In this document: positions 24,345-33,383 of the stretch, in pieces
How the letters are laid out: each line of letters opens with the position of its first letter
How positions within the stretch are numbered: the stretch's first letter is position 1
NCBI GenBank assembly: GCA_948433295.1
Contig: CAOJDT010000008.1
Location: forward strand, 1 to 40,034
Source: an uncultured bacterium
Lineage (GTDB): Bacteria > Cyanobacteriota > Vampirovibrionia > Gastranaerophilales > Gastranaerophilaceae
Length of the DNA: 40,034 bases
Direction: 5' to 3'
Translations under genes and position numbers: made by a program
Notes under the pieces: generated by a model
The model's input: only the letters and a program-made list of their open reading frames with translations
Databases searched by the model: none
Told to the model about the DNA's origin: nothing

Positions 24345-25518
24345 TTTCAACATTCCTTATTTTCTTAATTCTCTTTTTAGATATATTCAACAAAATTCCT
24401 ACCATACATAAAGAAACAATAATAGACGAACCGCCGTAGCTTATAAACGGAAGCGGAACACCCGTTGTAGGGAAGAATGAACTTGCAACACTGATATTCA
24501 AAAATGCCTGAAAACCGATTGAAAAAGTTATTCCGACTGCGAGAAGTTTTCCGAACATATCAGGACAACGCGATGCAATCATAAAACCTCTGTGGATTAA
24601 AGTCCAGAATAATCCGATTACGAGAACACATCCCACCCAGCCCATTTCTTCTGCAACAATTGCAAAAATAAAGTCAGTGTGACATTCAGGCAAATATGAA
24701 AGTTTTTGTATTGAGCCGCCATACCCTACCCCCGTAAAACCGCCTGATGCAAATGCGATTAACGATTGAATAATGTTATATCCCGCGCCCTGAGGATCAA
24801 GTTCGGGATGCTGCCAGGTTCTTATACGCTGCATTTGATATGGTTTAATAATTGTTGTCGCAGCAATAACAACGGTAGTAACCATAAAAGTCAAAGTTCC
24901 CATAAAAAGTTTCATAGAGCCGCCTGCTGCCATATACAACACAACTGTTGTCAAGCCCAGAAGAATTACCATACTGAGGTTCGGCTGATGAAAAATCAGT
25001 CCCAACATTACTAAAATTGGAATAAACGCATTCACCCATTTTTTCTGGTCAATAAGATTAGCGTCTTGTCTGAATATAGATGCAAGTAAAAGGACCACCG
25101 CAGGTTTAGCAAATTCAGACGGCTGAAGCTGAAATCCAAGAAGGGAAATCCATCTTTTTGCACCGTTAACGGTAACCCCGAGAGGAGTAAAGTCGACAAG
25201 CAAAAGCAGGACAATTATCACTCCCGCAAAAATCACACTCCAATCAGCAAGTTTTTTATAATCATAATTGGTAAAAAATGCGAGACCGAAACCGCCTACT
25301 GCAAAGCATGCCAGTTGTTTAAAAAGAAACTGAGCGGGATTACCGCCTTCTTCAATACATTTTGGTGCGGAGGCGGAAAATATTGCCATAAACCCTATAA
25401 TTACCAGAAATGCAACCGTAATCAACAGCGCCTTGTCCGGAGCCGAAACAATTATACTCTGAATAGGATTTTGATATTTGTATGAATTATCTCTATCTTC
25501 CAAGCCTTGATAAGACAT
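24337..25518 (-). CDS. ftsW: SEDS-family peptidoglycan glycosyltransferase FtsW
   Basis: 393 residues from the ATG at 25518, with about ten membrane helices. FtsW polymerises lipid II at the division septum together with a class B PBP. The family signature FPTTGVPLPFISYGGSS is complete near the C-terminus, and the PSEFAKPAVVLLLA and AIVAEEMGWVG blocks are present. The gene position between murD and murG argues for FtsW over RodA. The ATG at 25518 lies inside the end of murD (26-base overlap). AAGGA sits unusually close to it, so the exact start is uncertain; the longer frame from 25575 adds an unlikely N-terminal extension. Confidence 0.94.
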   Translation of the reverse strand: MSYQGLEDRDNSYKYQNPIQSIIVSAPDKALLITVAFLVIIGFMAIFSASAPKCIEEGGNPAQFLFKQLACFAVGGFGLAFFTNYDYKKLADWSVIFAGVIIVLLLLVDFTPLGVTVNGAKRWISLLGFQLQPSEFAKPAVVLLLASIFRQDANLIDQKKWVNAFIPILVMLGLIFHQPNLSMVILLGLTTVVLYMAAGGSMKLFMGTLTFMVTTVVIAATTIIKPYQMQRIRTWQHPELDPQGAGYNIIQSLIAFASGGFTGVGYGGSIQKLSYLPECHTDFIFAIVAEEMGWVGCVLVIGLFWTLIHRGFMIASRCPDMFGKLLAVGITFSIGFQAFLNISVASSFFPTTGVPLPFISYGGSSIIVSLCMVGILLNISKKRIKKIRNVENV

Positions 25519-26851
25519 ATTCCTTGAAAACCTTTCCTCTTTCCTCGTAACCGCTAAACATATCGAAACTTGCACATGCCGGCGAAAGCAATACTACATC
25601 AGGGTTTAATGAGATAGATTTATCAATCGCACTCTGCATGGTTTCTTCTTTTATTATATTATTAAATCCGTTATTTTTCAGATTTTCTTCAAAACGTTCG
25701 GTTGCCTCTCCGATTAAAACAACGGTCGTAATATGTTTATTTATGGCATCACAGAACTCTTTCAAATCCGTGTTTTTGTCACGTCCGCCTGCAATAAGAA
25801 CGACATTTTGATTATTGAAAGAATTTATTGCAACAAGCGATGCCTCGGGATTTGTAGCCTTTGAGTCATTGTAATAGGTTATTCCATCTTGTTCTGCAAC
25901 TTTTTCGAGCCTGTGTTCGGGAACTTTGAATGACATGATGGCTTCTTTAATATGTTCATTTGAAATACCCTCAAGTTTTGCACAGATTACGGAGCATTCA
26001 ACGTTCTGGTAATTGTGTTCGCCGATTAGAGGGCAGTCTTTTAAATCAATAATATGTTCTTCGTTTCCGCGGCGTTTGTAATAAATAGCTTCATTTTTAA
26101 CAAAACAGCAATTTTCTCCGACTTCATCTCCGAACATAAAAACTTCTCCCGCGGCTTCTTTTGAAAACTCAAGAAGTTTTGCGTCCTTTGCGTTAAGGAT
26201 TGAAAATGCAGGTGATTGAGGATTTTTGAAAATTCTGGCTTTTGCTTTGAAGTAATTTTCAAGACCTTTATGCCAATCTATATGGTCGGGAGTAAAATTT
26301 GTCCAGAGGGAAATTTGCGGCTGAAACGCAGGAGAATATTCCAGTTGAAAAGAACTGCATTCACAGACAAAATAATCAATATTTTTGTCATCAATCAAAT
26401 CGCAAGGAGGTTTTCCGTAATTTCCGCACGGTTCGGCTTTATATTCACTGTTGAGAATATGTGCAACGAGCGCGGTTGTTGTGGTTTTGCCGTTGGTTCC
26501 CGTAATCGCGATAAAAGGTTTTCCCGTTTGAGAAGACGCAAGTTCGATTTCAGAGATAACAGGAATATTTTCATCCGCAAGACGTTTCATAATATCACTG
26601 TGCGGAGGAATCCCCGGGGAAGTTACTGCAAGATACGCATCTTTTATAAATTCGTCACTGTGTCCGCCGAATTCCACATTTATTCCAAGTTCCGTAACTT
26701 CATCAATCTTCTCTCTGTCTTCAGGCTTTTCCTCTCTATATTCCGTAATAAAAACATCCGCGCCATGAGCGTTCAAATACTTTGCCGCCGCAATTCCGCT
26801 TTTTGAAAAACCTAATACAAGAACCTTTCGGTCAAACCAGTTTGTTAACAT
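25493..26851 (-). CDS. murD: UDP-N-acetylmuramoylalanine--D-glutamate ligase MurD
   Basis: 452 residues, normal for MurD, which adds D-Glu to UDP-MurNAc-L-Ala using ATP. The N-terminal Rossmann-like domain has LGFSKSGIAAAKYL. The ATP loop is GTNGKTTTTALVAHIL. NFTPDHIDWH and the central-domain block EHNYQNVECSVICAKL follow, and the C-terminal domain has HRLEKVAEQDGITYYNDSKATNPEA and IAGGRDK. It starts one base after the mraY stop region and overlaps ftsW, consistent with a single operon. Confidence 0.96.
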   Translation of the reverse strand: MLTNWFDRKVLVLGFSKSGIAAAKYLNAHGADVFITEYREEKPEDREKIDEVTELGINVEFGGHSDEFIKDAYLAVTSPGIPPHSDIMKRLADENIPVISEIELASSQTGKPFIAITGTNGKTTTTALVAHILNSEYKAEPCGNYGKPPCDLIDDKNIDYFVCECSSFQLEYSPAFQPQISLWTNFTPDHIDWHKGLENYFKAKARIFKNPQSPAFSILNAKDAKLLEFSKEAAGEVFMFGDEVGENCCFVKNEAIYYKRRGNEEHIIDLKDCPLIGEHNYQNVECSVICAKLEGISNEHIKEAIMSFKVPEHRLEKVAEQDGITYYNDSKATNPEASLVAINSFNNQNVVLIAGGRDKNTDLKEFCDAINKHITTVVLIGEATERFEENLKNNGFNNIIKEETMQSAIDKSISLNPDVVLLSPACASFDMFSGYEERGKVFKEYVLSRLGR

Positions 26852-26852
26852 T

Positions 26853-27833
26853 TTATATTACACCTCTTGCCGTCAAATAAAATAAAGTTAATGCCAGTAC
26901 AGACAAAATCGCTGAGACTAAGGCAAAAACAATTACAATTTTCTTTTCGCTCCATCCGCAAAGTTCAAAATGATGATGGATAGGTGACATTTTGAAAACC
27001 CTTTTACCTGTTGTTTTAAAACTTATTACCTGAATAATTACGGATAAAGTTTCCATAACAAAAACACTGCCCAAAACAACAAGAAGGACTTCGAATTTGC
27101 TGACTACAGCAAGAGTTCCAAGAAGCCCGCCGATTGCAAGCGAACCTGTATCGCCCATAAATACCTGCGCCTTAGGTTTGTTATATCTTAAAAATCCGAA
27201 CAAAGCACCTGCAACAGCCGCCGCAATAAGGGCAACTTCTGGATGTCCGCTGAAAAGCGAAATAATTGAAATTGCCGCAAACGGAAAAATACCCGTAGAT
27301 GCCGCAAGTCCGTCCAATCCGTCGGTAAGATTATAAGCGTTAGATGCCCCTGTAATTACAAACACTGCAAACACAGGATAAAGCCATTTTAAATTAATTA
27401 CATACGAACCTATAGAAATATCTGTTCCGTGAGAATAACTCATCATAACATAAATTGTCGGCAGCAAACCGATAGCAATCTGTCTTAAAAGTTTTCCGCG
27501 TGCAGAAAGCCCGTCATTTGCCTTGCCTTTTATTTTCAGATAATCATCCTGAAATCCCGCAAATGTATAAAAGATTAAGGTAATAAGTATAATAATTGCC
27601 TCGGTGGTAAACCTTTGCGAAAGTAAAAGCGCAATAACAGAAGCCACGATTATCGCAAGAATTATAAATACACCGCCCGTGGTGGGAGTTCCCTGTTTTT
27701 TTGCATGAGCCTCGGGCGCACAGTCTTTAACATATTGCCCTATCATTTTCTTTTTCAAAAAATCTATATACGGCACGCCGAACAGCAAACATAAAATCAT
27801 TGCCAACAAAAATGCCACTGCCAACATTATCAT
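26853..27833 (-). CDS. mraY: Phospho-N-acetylmuramoyl-pentapeptide-transferase MraY
   Basis: 326 residues with about ten membrane helices. MraY transfers phospho-MurNAc-pentapeptide to undecaprenyl phosphate, giving lipid I. All family motifs are visible: the TPTTGG block, FQDDYLKI with the adjacent Asp pair, NAYNLTDGLDGLA, FMGDTGSLAIGG and the histidine loop PIHHHFELCGWSE. The start overlaps the murF stop by four bases (ATGA); the second Met two codons on is also possible. Confidence 0.96.
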   Translation of the reverse strand: MIMLAVAFLLAMILCLLFGVPYIDFLKKKMIGQYVKDCAPEAHAKKQGTPTTGGVFIILAIIVASVIALLLSQRFTTEAIIILITLIFYTFAGFQDDYLKIKGKANDGLSARGKLLRQIAIGLLPTIYVMMSYSHGTDISIGSYVINLKWLYPVFAVFVITGASNAYNLTDGLDGLAASTGIFPFAAISIISLFSGHPEVALIAAAVAGALFGFLRYNKPKAQVFMGDTGSLAIGGLLGTLAVVSKFEVLLVVLGSVFVMETLSVIIQVISFKTTGKRVFKMSPIHHHFELCGWSEKKIVIVFALVSAILSVLALTLFYLTARGVI

Positions 27834-29167
27834 ATCTTCACTTCTCCCTTAATTTTTTCGATTATCTCTTCAAATTTCATACTTCTTGAAGCCTTTAAGA
27901 ATATTGTATTCCCTGCATTTATATTCGCAAGCACAAATTTAGAAACTTCCTCATTATTTTCAAAATTCTTTACAAAAAATCCTTTTGCAGCAAGCTGTGC
28001 GCCAATCTCTCTCGAAAGCCTGCCCACAGTAAGGAATTTAGAACTTTTTGGCGAAAGTTCGGCAAGATAATCTCCGACACCGCGGTGAAGTTCTACTTCA
28101 GCCTCCCCGAGTTCTCCCATATCACCGAGAATTACGACAGGATTTTCATAAAGCTGCAAAAACGTTGAAACAGCTGCTTTCATGGATTCAGGGTTCGCAT
28201 TATAGCTGTCATTTATAATCTTATACCCGCCGATTTCCTGAATTTCCCAGCGTTTCTCGATAGGCTTGTATGCCGCAAGCCCGCGTTTAATCTCTTCATA
28301 AGACATATTGAGTTTATACCCGAGATTAATCGCCGAAAGCGCATTCTCAACGTTATAATCTCCTTCGACATTGAGTTCGTATTCTTTTCCGTCATAAATA
28401 AATTTAGAATAAGAAGGTTTTCGTTCAAGAATTTCAACATCGGCAAGAGAATAATAAATCTTTTCGCCCTCAAAATTTGCAAACTTTTTAATTCTCTCAT
28501 TATTTTGAGAAATAAATACGCCGTCTTTTTTAAGCCCCGTCACGATTTCGGATTTGGCTTTTGCGATATTGTCAAGGCTTCCGAGGCGTCCGATGTGAGC
28601 GGAACCCGCGTTTGTAATAATAGCGTAATCAGGTTCGGCATATTTTGACAAAAGTTCAATTTCGCCTAAAGCGCGCATTCCCATCTCAATAATCAAAACT
28701 TCACAATCATCAGGCATTGAAATAACCGTCTGACAAAAACCTATTTCGTTATTATGATTTGAAAAAGTTTTGTGCGATTTAAATTTTTCGCTCACAACAG
28801 AATAAACAAGTTCTTTTGTGGTAGTTTTACCCGAACTTCCCGTAATCGCAACGACCTTAGGGTTATGAGCCCGACGGGTATAATTTGCAAGACTCATATA
28901 AGCCTTTAAAGTATCCTCAACTTTCAAAACAATCTGCGCGTCTTCAGGGTAATCTTCCCCCGTTATAAAACATCCGCATGCACCCGCTTGAACAGCTTGA
29001 GAAAGAAACTTTTCACCGTCAAAACTTGCACCCTTTAATGGCAGATACAGCTCCCCGCCCTTAATTGTTCTGGTATCAGTAGAGATAAAGTAATCATCAC
29101 CGCAACGATTTCCTTTTATTAATTCGGCTCCCGTTGCCTTCAAAATTTCATCTAATTTAAACATCAT
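27830..29167 (-). CDS. murF: UDP-MurNAc-tripeptide--D-Ala-D-Ala ligase MurF
   Basis: About 445 residues. MurF adds D-Ala-D-Ala to complete the muramyl pentapeptide. Visible are STDTRTIKGGELYLPLKGASFDG (N-terminal uridine-binding domain), the ATP loop ITGSSGKTTTKELVYSV, HNNEIGFCQTVI, the EMGMRALGEI block, and NDSYNANPESMKAAV in the C-terminal part. I chose the ATG pair at 29167/29164; the frame extends to 29185. There is no Shine-Dalgarno, and TATCAT lies six bases before 29167, so a leaderless message is possible. First gene of the cell-wall cluster, divergent from rplU. Confidence 0.93.
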   Translation of the reverse strand: MMFKLDEILKATGAELIKGNRCGDDYFISTDTRTIKGGELYLPLKGASFDGEKFLSQAVQAGACGCFITGEDYPEDAQIVLKVEDTLKAYMSLANYTRRAHNPKVVAITGSSGKTTTKELVYSVVSEKFKSHKTFSNHNNEIGFCQTVISMPDDCEVLIIEMGMRALGEIELLSKYAEPDYAIITNAGSAHIGRLGSLDNIAKAKSEIVTGLKKDGVFISQNNERIKKFANFEGEKIYYSLADVEILERKPSYSKFIYDGKEYELNVEGDYNVENALSAINLGYKLNMSYEEIKRGLAAYKPIEKRWEIQEIGGYKIINDSYNANPESMKAAVSTFLQLYENPVVILGDMGELGEAEVELHRGVGDYLAELSPKSSKFLTVGRLSREIGAQLAAKGFFVKNFENNEEVSKFVLANINAGNTIFLKASRSMKFEEIIEKIKGEVKI

Positions 29168-29225
29168 ATAATAATGATACGTCAAAAAATCACGAGGTAA
29201 AAAAGTTAATAAATATTAATACTAC

Positions 29226-29254
29226 TTGACATGCGGCTTTCACTATCCGATAAT
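29226..29254 (+). promoter_or_regulatory. Promoter of rplU-rpmA
   Basis: TTGACA (29226-29231), a 17-bp spacer and GATAAT (29249-29254). The transcript would begin near 29261, leaving a leader of about 146 nt before rplU. Confidence 0.75.
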
Positions 29255-29260
29255 ACATGT

Positions 29261-29406
29261 ACGTATTACTATGGGTAAATCGTCTATAAAGTTTGGATGC
29301 AGGTGCCGGGGCGAATACGTCAAGGAACTCACAGATGAGTAAATCCCCAAGGTGTATCTCGAACATCTGCACAACTACGAAACCCGACAATTGAAAGGAA
29401 AAACAC
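29261..29406 (+). promoter_or_regulatory. Structured 5' leader of rplU
   Basis: The leader is richer in G+C than its surroundings and holds complementary segments, for example ACGTATT near 29262 with AATACGT near 29315, and GGATGCAG with a later ATCTGCAC. Such leaders often carry ribosomal-protein autoregulation in bacteria, including L21 leaders. Whether this one matches a known leader class needs a covariance search. It ends in a GAAAGGA ribosome site before the ATG. Confidence 0.45.
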
Positions 29407-29760
29407 ATGTACGCAATTGTAGAAACCGGCGGAAAACAATACCCCGTTGAAGAAGGTCGTTACATCGACGTTGAATTACTTGATGCTGACAAAGACAGCA
29501 AAATTGTTTTTGACAAAATCATCATGATTGTTAACGGTAAAAAATCTAAAGTAGGTCAACCTTATGTTGCAGGTGCATCTGCTGAAGGTACTGTTTTGGC
29601 TCACGACAAAGCAAAAAAAGTTATCGTTTTCAAACAAAGACCTAAAAAAGGTTACAGAAAAAAACAAGGTCACAGACAAGGCTTTACAAGAGTTATGATT
29701 AACAAAATCAGAACTTCTGCTCAGAAAAAAGCTGAAACTACAGAAAACGCTGAAGCGTAA
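29407..29760 (+). CDS. rplU: 50S ribosomal protein L21
   Basis: 117 residues. The opening MYAIVETGGKQYPVEEG and the C-terminal KKGYRKKQGHRQGFTRVMI are diagnostic for bL21, which binds 23S rRNA and sits near L20. A short Ala/Glu-rich tail follows (AETTENAEA). It is transcribed from a strong promoter with a long leader and is paired with rpmA as in most bacteria, but 190 nt of apparently structured, non-coding sequence separate the two. Confidence 0.97.
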   Translation: MYAIVETGGKQYPVEEGRYIDVELLDADKDSKIVFDKIIMIVNGKKSKVGQPYVAGASAEGTVLAHDKAKKVIVFKQRPKKGYRKKQGHRQGFTRVMINKIRTSAQKKAETTENAEA

Positions 29761-29950
29761 GCTTCAACCCAAAGACAGGTGCGAGGGATAAGTTTCAAAA
29801 AATACTTTCAGTATTAAAGAAAATACCCGAGTGCATGAGTCAAATAAAGCCGGAGATAAAAATACCGGCACAGGTTACAAAATTGTATGTAGGCGAAATT
29901 ACAATAAACGTAAGTTATACCTACGTACGTAGTACAAGGAGAAATGAAAA
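29761..29950 (+). promoter_or_regulatory. Structured spacer between rplU and rpmA
   Basis: 190 nt without a reading frame. Hairpin GCCGG (29849-29853)/CCGGC (29865-29869) is followed by GTATGTAGG (29885-29893) pairing with CCTACGTAC (29920-29928), one G-U pair, just before the AAGGAG site of rpmA. A 12-bp palindrome CTACGTACGTAG lies at 29921-29932. No ysxB/Prp gene sits here. Confidence 0.45.
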
Positions 29951-30205
29951 ATGGCACATAAGAAAGGTATGGGATCTACCCGTAACGGTCGTGACTCCGA
30001 AGCGAAGCGTTTAGGCGTTAAAAAATTCGGCGGAGAAATCGTTAAAGCCGGTAACATCTTAGTTCGTCAACGCGGAACTAAAGTTCACCCTGGCAACAAC
30101 GTTGGTATCGGTTCTGATGACACTTTATTCGCTCTTATCGACGGTAAAGTTCAATTCGAATCTCACAGACGTGACAGAAAACAAGTTAGCGTTTACGCTG
30201 TATAA
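29951..30205 (+). CDS. rpmA: 50S ribosomal protein L27
   Basis: 84 residues. [29 protein letters not shown] and [12 protein letters not shown]-type motifs identify bL27, whose N-terminus reaches the peptidyl-transferase centre. The protein starts directly at MAHKKG, with no cleavable N-terminal extension of the Firmicutes/Fusobacteria type, which agrees with the missing Prp protease gene between rplU and rpmA. A strong AAGGAG site precedes it and a terminator follows. Confidence 0.97.
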   Translation: MAHKKGMGSTRNGRDSEAKRLGVKKFGGEIVKAGNILVRQRGTKVHPGNNVGIGSDDTLFALIDGKVQFESHRRDRKQVSVYAV

Positions 30206-30223
30206 GTTTTCTAAAAAGATAAC

Positions 30224-30256
30224 AAAAAAGCTCTCGTATTTTACGGGAGCTTTTTA
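30224..30256. terminator. Terminator after rpmA
   Basis: AAAAAAGCTCTCGT pairs with ACGGGAGCTTTTT (one G-U) around ATTTT. It also lies just past the stop of the convergent GNAT gene and may serve both. Confidence 0.85.
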
Positions 30257-30266
30257 TTATTTATGT

Positions 30267-31259
30267 TTAATTAGCAGAAACTTTATTATCGCTAAAGAGA
30301 AAGACCTGAAAGGCATTTTCCGTTTGTTTCACGGGTTTATAAAAATCTTTTACCAGCACATGTTGGGTTTGAATACAGTTAAACCCGCGTGATTTCAGAT
30401 AAACTTCAAAATCATCTGCGGTTTTGGTGTATTGTTTGTGCTTGATAAATGCGTAAAATTCTGTTTTACGCATAGAAATTTCTTTCATGGCAAAATAGAG
30501 GATTTCGTCGTACGAAAGATTATACCCCTCGTTAACAGACAAATCCAGAATAAAATTGATATTGTCAGTCGTGGTTATTGAAAGATAAGCAATAATCCGT
30601 TTTTTCTGAGGTTCTTCAAGAACATATCTGTTTTTATAAAAATTTGTCAATCCCGTAAAAAACGGCTCTTTATATTCATTTTTATTGCGCTCAAGTGAAG
30701 GACGAAAAAGAGATTTTAATTCACCGTTAAACAAGCGGCTTACCTGTTTTGCATCGGAATTCTGACAAGGTCGAAAGTTTGCGGCATGGACATTTTCGGG
30801 TTTAAAGTTTTCTATTTTCCACAAATTTTCATAAGAACAATGCCTAAACCCGCAGCCGTCCGAAAACAAATGCAACAATTCATCATGAGACTGGTCTACG
30901 GTCACGCAAAAAGATGTTGCGCCTTTAGCTCCGAATCTGGCAATTACGAATTCAACAAGCTGCTTACCCGCATCATAATAATTATTCCCGAAAATAAGAC
31001 GTGAAATATTAATTTTAAAGGGGTTTCCCATCGTAGGGATTACGGTAATCAACCCGAGAATCTCTTTACCTTCACATAACACATAAGATTCGGGAAGAAA
31101 TTTATACTTCAAAGGCAACATCGTATGCAGCAGTGTCATCGCCTCATTTTTCAAGGCTTGAGTAAACTTATAATTATCTTTATTATCAAGATATTCAATC
31201 ATTTTCTCTATTTTTGGAATATCAAGACAAGTTAATCTTCTTATTCGTGCCATATACAT
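30267..31259 (-). CDS. Tandem GNAT-fold hypothetical protein
   Basis: 330 residues that appear to hold two GNAT-like halves. The first (about 5-160) starts ARIRRLTCLDIPKIEKMI, has a strand LGLITVIPTMGNP, and ends in the GNAT-like FSDGCGFRHCSYENLWKI. The second (about 165-310) starts NFRPCQNSDAKQVSRLFNGE and ends YLKSRGFNCIQTQHVLVK. The canonical acetyl-CoA loop is not clear in either half (the first has FGNNYYDAGKQLVEFVI), so activity is uncertain. Double-GNAT proteins include MshD-like and FemX-like enzymes, but I cannot assign this one. It is monocistronic and convergent with rpmA. Confidence 0.72.
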   Translation of the reverse strand: MYMARIRRLTCLDIPKIEKMIEYLDNKDNYKFTQALKNEAMTLLHTMLPLKYKFLPESYVLCEGKEILGLITVIPTMGNPFKINISRLIFGNNYYDAGKQLVEFVIARFGAKGATSFCVTVDQSHDELLHLFSDGCGFRHCSYENLWKIENFKPENVHAANFRPCQNSDAKQVSRLFNGELKSLFRPSLERNKNEYKEPFFTGLTNFYKNRYVLEEPQKKRIIAYLSITTTDNINFILDLSVNEGYNLSYDEILYFAMKEISMRKTEFYAFIKHKQYTKTADDFEVYLKSRGFNCIQTQHVLVKDFYKPVKQTENAFQVFLFSDNKVSAN

Positions 31260-31274
31260 ATTATATAATTTTTT

Positions 31275-31303
31275 TTGCAGGTTCGCAAGTTTTATGTTAA
31301 AAT
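31275..31303 (+). promoter_or_regulatory. Promoter of the dehydrogenase pair
   Basis: TTGCAG (31275-31280), a 17-bp spacer and TAAAAT (31298-31303) lie 18 bp before the first dehydrogenase start, with GAGAGGCGAA serving as the ribosome site. Confidence 0.5.
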
Positions 31304-31321
31304 TTAATCGAGAGGCGAAAT

Positions 31322-32305
31322 ATGAACATAGCAGTTATTGATAATGATAAAATTTCCGTTACACAAACGGAAGATTTAAAATTAAACGGCAAAAAAGGTG
31401 CCATAGTAAAAGTTCTGGGCTGCGGATTATGCGGCTCGGATATCGTAAAATTCCGCGAACATATCTCGAAAAACGGAACCGTTCTCGGTCACGAAATAGT
31501 CGCTCAAATATCCGAAATTGACTCGGATACAAATTTTCAAATCGGCGACAAAATAGTAACATCTCACCATATACCTTGCGGAAAATGCAATTTTTGCAAA
31601 CACGGAAACGTTTCAATGTGCGAACATTTTAAAAGCACAAACATTAAACCTGGCGGATTTAGCGAATACGTTTATCTCTCGGAAGAACATTTACAAAATG
31701 TCGCACATCTTATGCCCGAAAATCTTACAGAAGTAGAAGCATCCTTCTATGAGCCTCTTGGATGCTGCGTCAGAGCAATAAAACGAGCAAATTTGATGAA
31801 TGACTCTAAAGTTCTCGTCATAGGGCTCGGCTCAATCGGAATCCTTATGTCACAAGCATTGAAAGCTTTTGGAATGAAAGTTACCGGATGTGACCTTCTG
31901 CCTGAGAGAATTAAATTCTTAAAGAATTTAGGCATTGAATCGCTTGATTCCCGAGAACTCGCACAAAATCAGGAATTTGACGCCGTATTTATGACTTCGG
32001 GCGCAGATAAGGCGATTGACGTCGCATTAAAAAACATTCGAAGCGGCGGCACAATCCTCGTGTTCTCAAGTACGCCTCAAAATAAGGGTTACGCGAATAA
32101 CGAAATTTATTACAGAGAACTTACCGTTATGGGAAGTTATTCTCCGTCACCTGCCGATTTGAAAGATTCTCTTGAACTTCTTAGAAACGGAAAAGTGAAT
32201 GTTAAGAATATGTCGACAATTTATAAATTAAATGATATACAAAAAGCTTTTGATGATACAATTAACAACAGAATTATGAAAGCTTATATAAAAATCAAGG
32301 ATTAA
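31322..32305 (+). CDS. Zinc-type medium-chain dehydrogenase, copy 1
   Basis: 327 residues. Catalytic-zinc motif GCGLCGSDIVKF and GHEIVAQI are followed by the four-cysteine structural-zinc lobe PCGKCNFCKHGNVSMCEHF. EPLGCCVRAI supplies the third catalytic-zinc region, and VLVIGLGSIGILMSQALKAFG the NAD(P)-binding GxGxxG. This is the sorbitol/threonine/galactitol dehydrogenase branch of the MDR superfamily. It would oxidise a polyol or similar alcohol; the substrate is unknown. It is followed two bases later by a paralogous dehydrogenase, and both share one promoter and terminator. Confidence 0.87.
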   Translation: MNIAVIDNDKISVTQTEDLKLNGKKGAIVKVLGCGLCGSDIVKFREHISKNGTVLGHEIVAQISEIDSDTNFQIGDKIVTSHHIPCGKCNFCKHGNVSMCEHFKSTNIKPGGFSEYVYLSEEHLQNVAHLMPENLTEVEASFYEPLGCCVRAIKRANLMNDSKVLVIGLGSIGILMSQALKAFGMKVTGCDLLPERIKFLKNLGIESLDSRELAQNQEFDAVFMTSGADKAIDVALKNIRSGGTILVFSSTPQNKGYANNEIYYRELTVMGSYSPSPADLKDSLELLRNGKVNVKNMSTIYKLNDIQKAFDDTINNRIMKAYIKIKD

Positions 32306-32307
32306 AA

Positions 32308-33345
32308 ATGCGAGCAATACAATATTACGGACCACAAAATATAAAACTTGAAAACGTTATGGTAAAACCGCCTGAAGAAGGCGAAGTTGTAGTAAAAGTA
32401 ATGTCAGCCCTGACTTGTGGTACTGACGTGAAAACTTTTCGCCGCGGACATCCTGTTTTAATAAAAAGCATACCATCAGGCTTTGGTCACGAATTTGCAG
32501 GCATTGTAGAAAAAATCGGACGCGGCGTAGAAAACCTAAAAGTCGGAGACCGTGTTGTTGCGGCAAATTCGGCGCCTTGCGGAGAATGTTTCTTTTGCAA
32601 ACGTGAAGAATATAATCTTTGCGAAAACCTTAATTTACTAAACGGTGCTTATGCGGAATACATAACCGTTCCCGCAAGAATCGTAAAGAAAAATATGCTT
32701 ATTCTGCCTGAAAATTTAAGCTTTGATAAAGCCGCGTTCTGCGAACCTCTAGCCAATGTGGTTCACGGTGTGGAAAGAACCGAAATTAAAGCGGGGCAGA
32801 CTGTCGGAATTATCGGAATCGGCCCTATAGGATTGATGTTTGCAAGACTTGCAAAACTCAAAGGCGCAAAGGTAATCGTTGCAGGCAGAAACCCTCTAAA
32901 ATTAAAAATGGCGGAAGAATTCGCGCTCGCTGATGAAATTGTGGATTTGAACAAGTATCCGAATCCCGAAAAAATCTTCAAAGAATTTACAGATGAACAC
33001 AAAGGGCTTGATGTGGCTGTAGAATGTGTAGGATTACCCGAAATTTGGGAGAGAATTTTCTCCTGCGTACGTCCGGGCGGCACCGTACACTTCTTTGGAG
33101 GATGTAAATCAGGCTCAACTGTAAGTTTCGACACAACAAAAATGCACTACGGCGATATAAAATTAATGAGCGTATTCCACCATACTCCGAAATATTTCAG
33201 AATGGCACTTGATTACATAGCTTCAGGGGACGTAGAGGTTGAAAAACTCATAACCGATACAATCGGGCTCGACAAAATCGAATGGGCTATGCAGCAACAT
33301 ATTGAGGGGAAAGCGATTAAGTTTCTCGTAAAACCGCAAAAATAA
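32308..33345 (+). CDS. Zinc-type medium-chain dehydrogenase, copy 2
   Basis: 345 residues with the same architecture as its upstream neighbour but clearly diverged. SALTCGTDVKTFRRGHP and GHEFAGIVEKIGRGVENLKVGDRV come first, then the structural-zinc Cys set PCGECFFCKREEYNLCENL, EPLANVVHGVE, and the Rossmann loop VGIIGIGPIGLMFARLAK. The C-terminus resembles threonine/sorbitol dehydrogenases. Two consecutive enzymes of this type suggest successive steps of a sugar or polyol pathway, or one enzyme made of two related subunits. A bidirectional terminator follows directly. Confidence 0.88.
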   Translation: MRAIQYYGPQNIKLENVMVKPPEEGEVVVKVMSALTCGTDVKTFRRGHPVLIKSIPSGFGHEFAGIVEKIGRGVENLKVGDRVVAANSAPCGECFFCKREEYNLCENLNLLNGAYAEYITVPARIVKKNMLILPENLSFDKAAFCEPLANVVHGVERTEIKAGQTVGIIGIGPIGLMFARLAKLKGAKVIVAGRNPLKLKMAEEFALADEIVDLNKYPNPEKIFKEFTDEHKGLDVAVECVGLPEIWERIFSCVRPGGTVHFFGGCKSGSTVSFDTTKMHYGDIKLMSVFHHTPKYFRMALDYIASGDVEVEKLITDTIGLDKIEWAMQQHIEGKAIKFLVKPQK

Positions 33346-33376
33346 AAAAAGTCCCTTACATACAGGGACTTTTTTT
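33344..33376. terminator. Bidirectional terminator between dehydrogenase and prepilin
   Basis: AAAAAAAGTCCCT pairs with AGGGACTTTTTTT around TACATAC. It lies at the stop of the plus-strand dehydrogenase and eight bases past the stop of the minus-strand prepilin, so it can serve both. Confidence 0.9.
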
Positions 33377-33383
33377 ACGAATA

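Noticed and set aside
29190-29408. Minus-strand frame in the rplU leader
   Set aside because: It is antisense to a promoter and leader, with no ribosome site.
30102-30392. Plus-strand frame overlapping rpmA
   Set aside because: It overlaps L27 in another frame and runs through its terminator.
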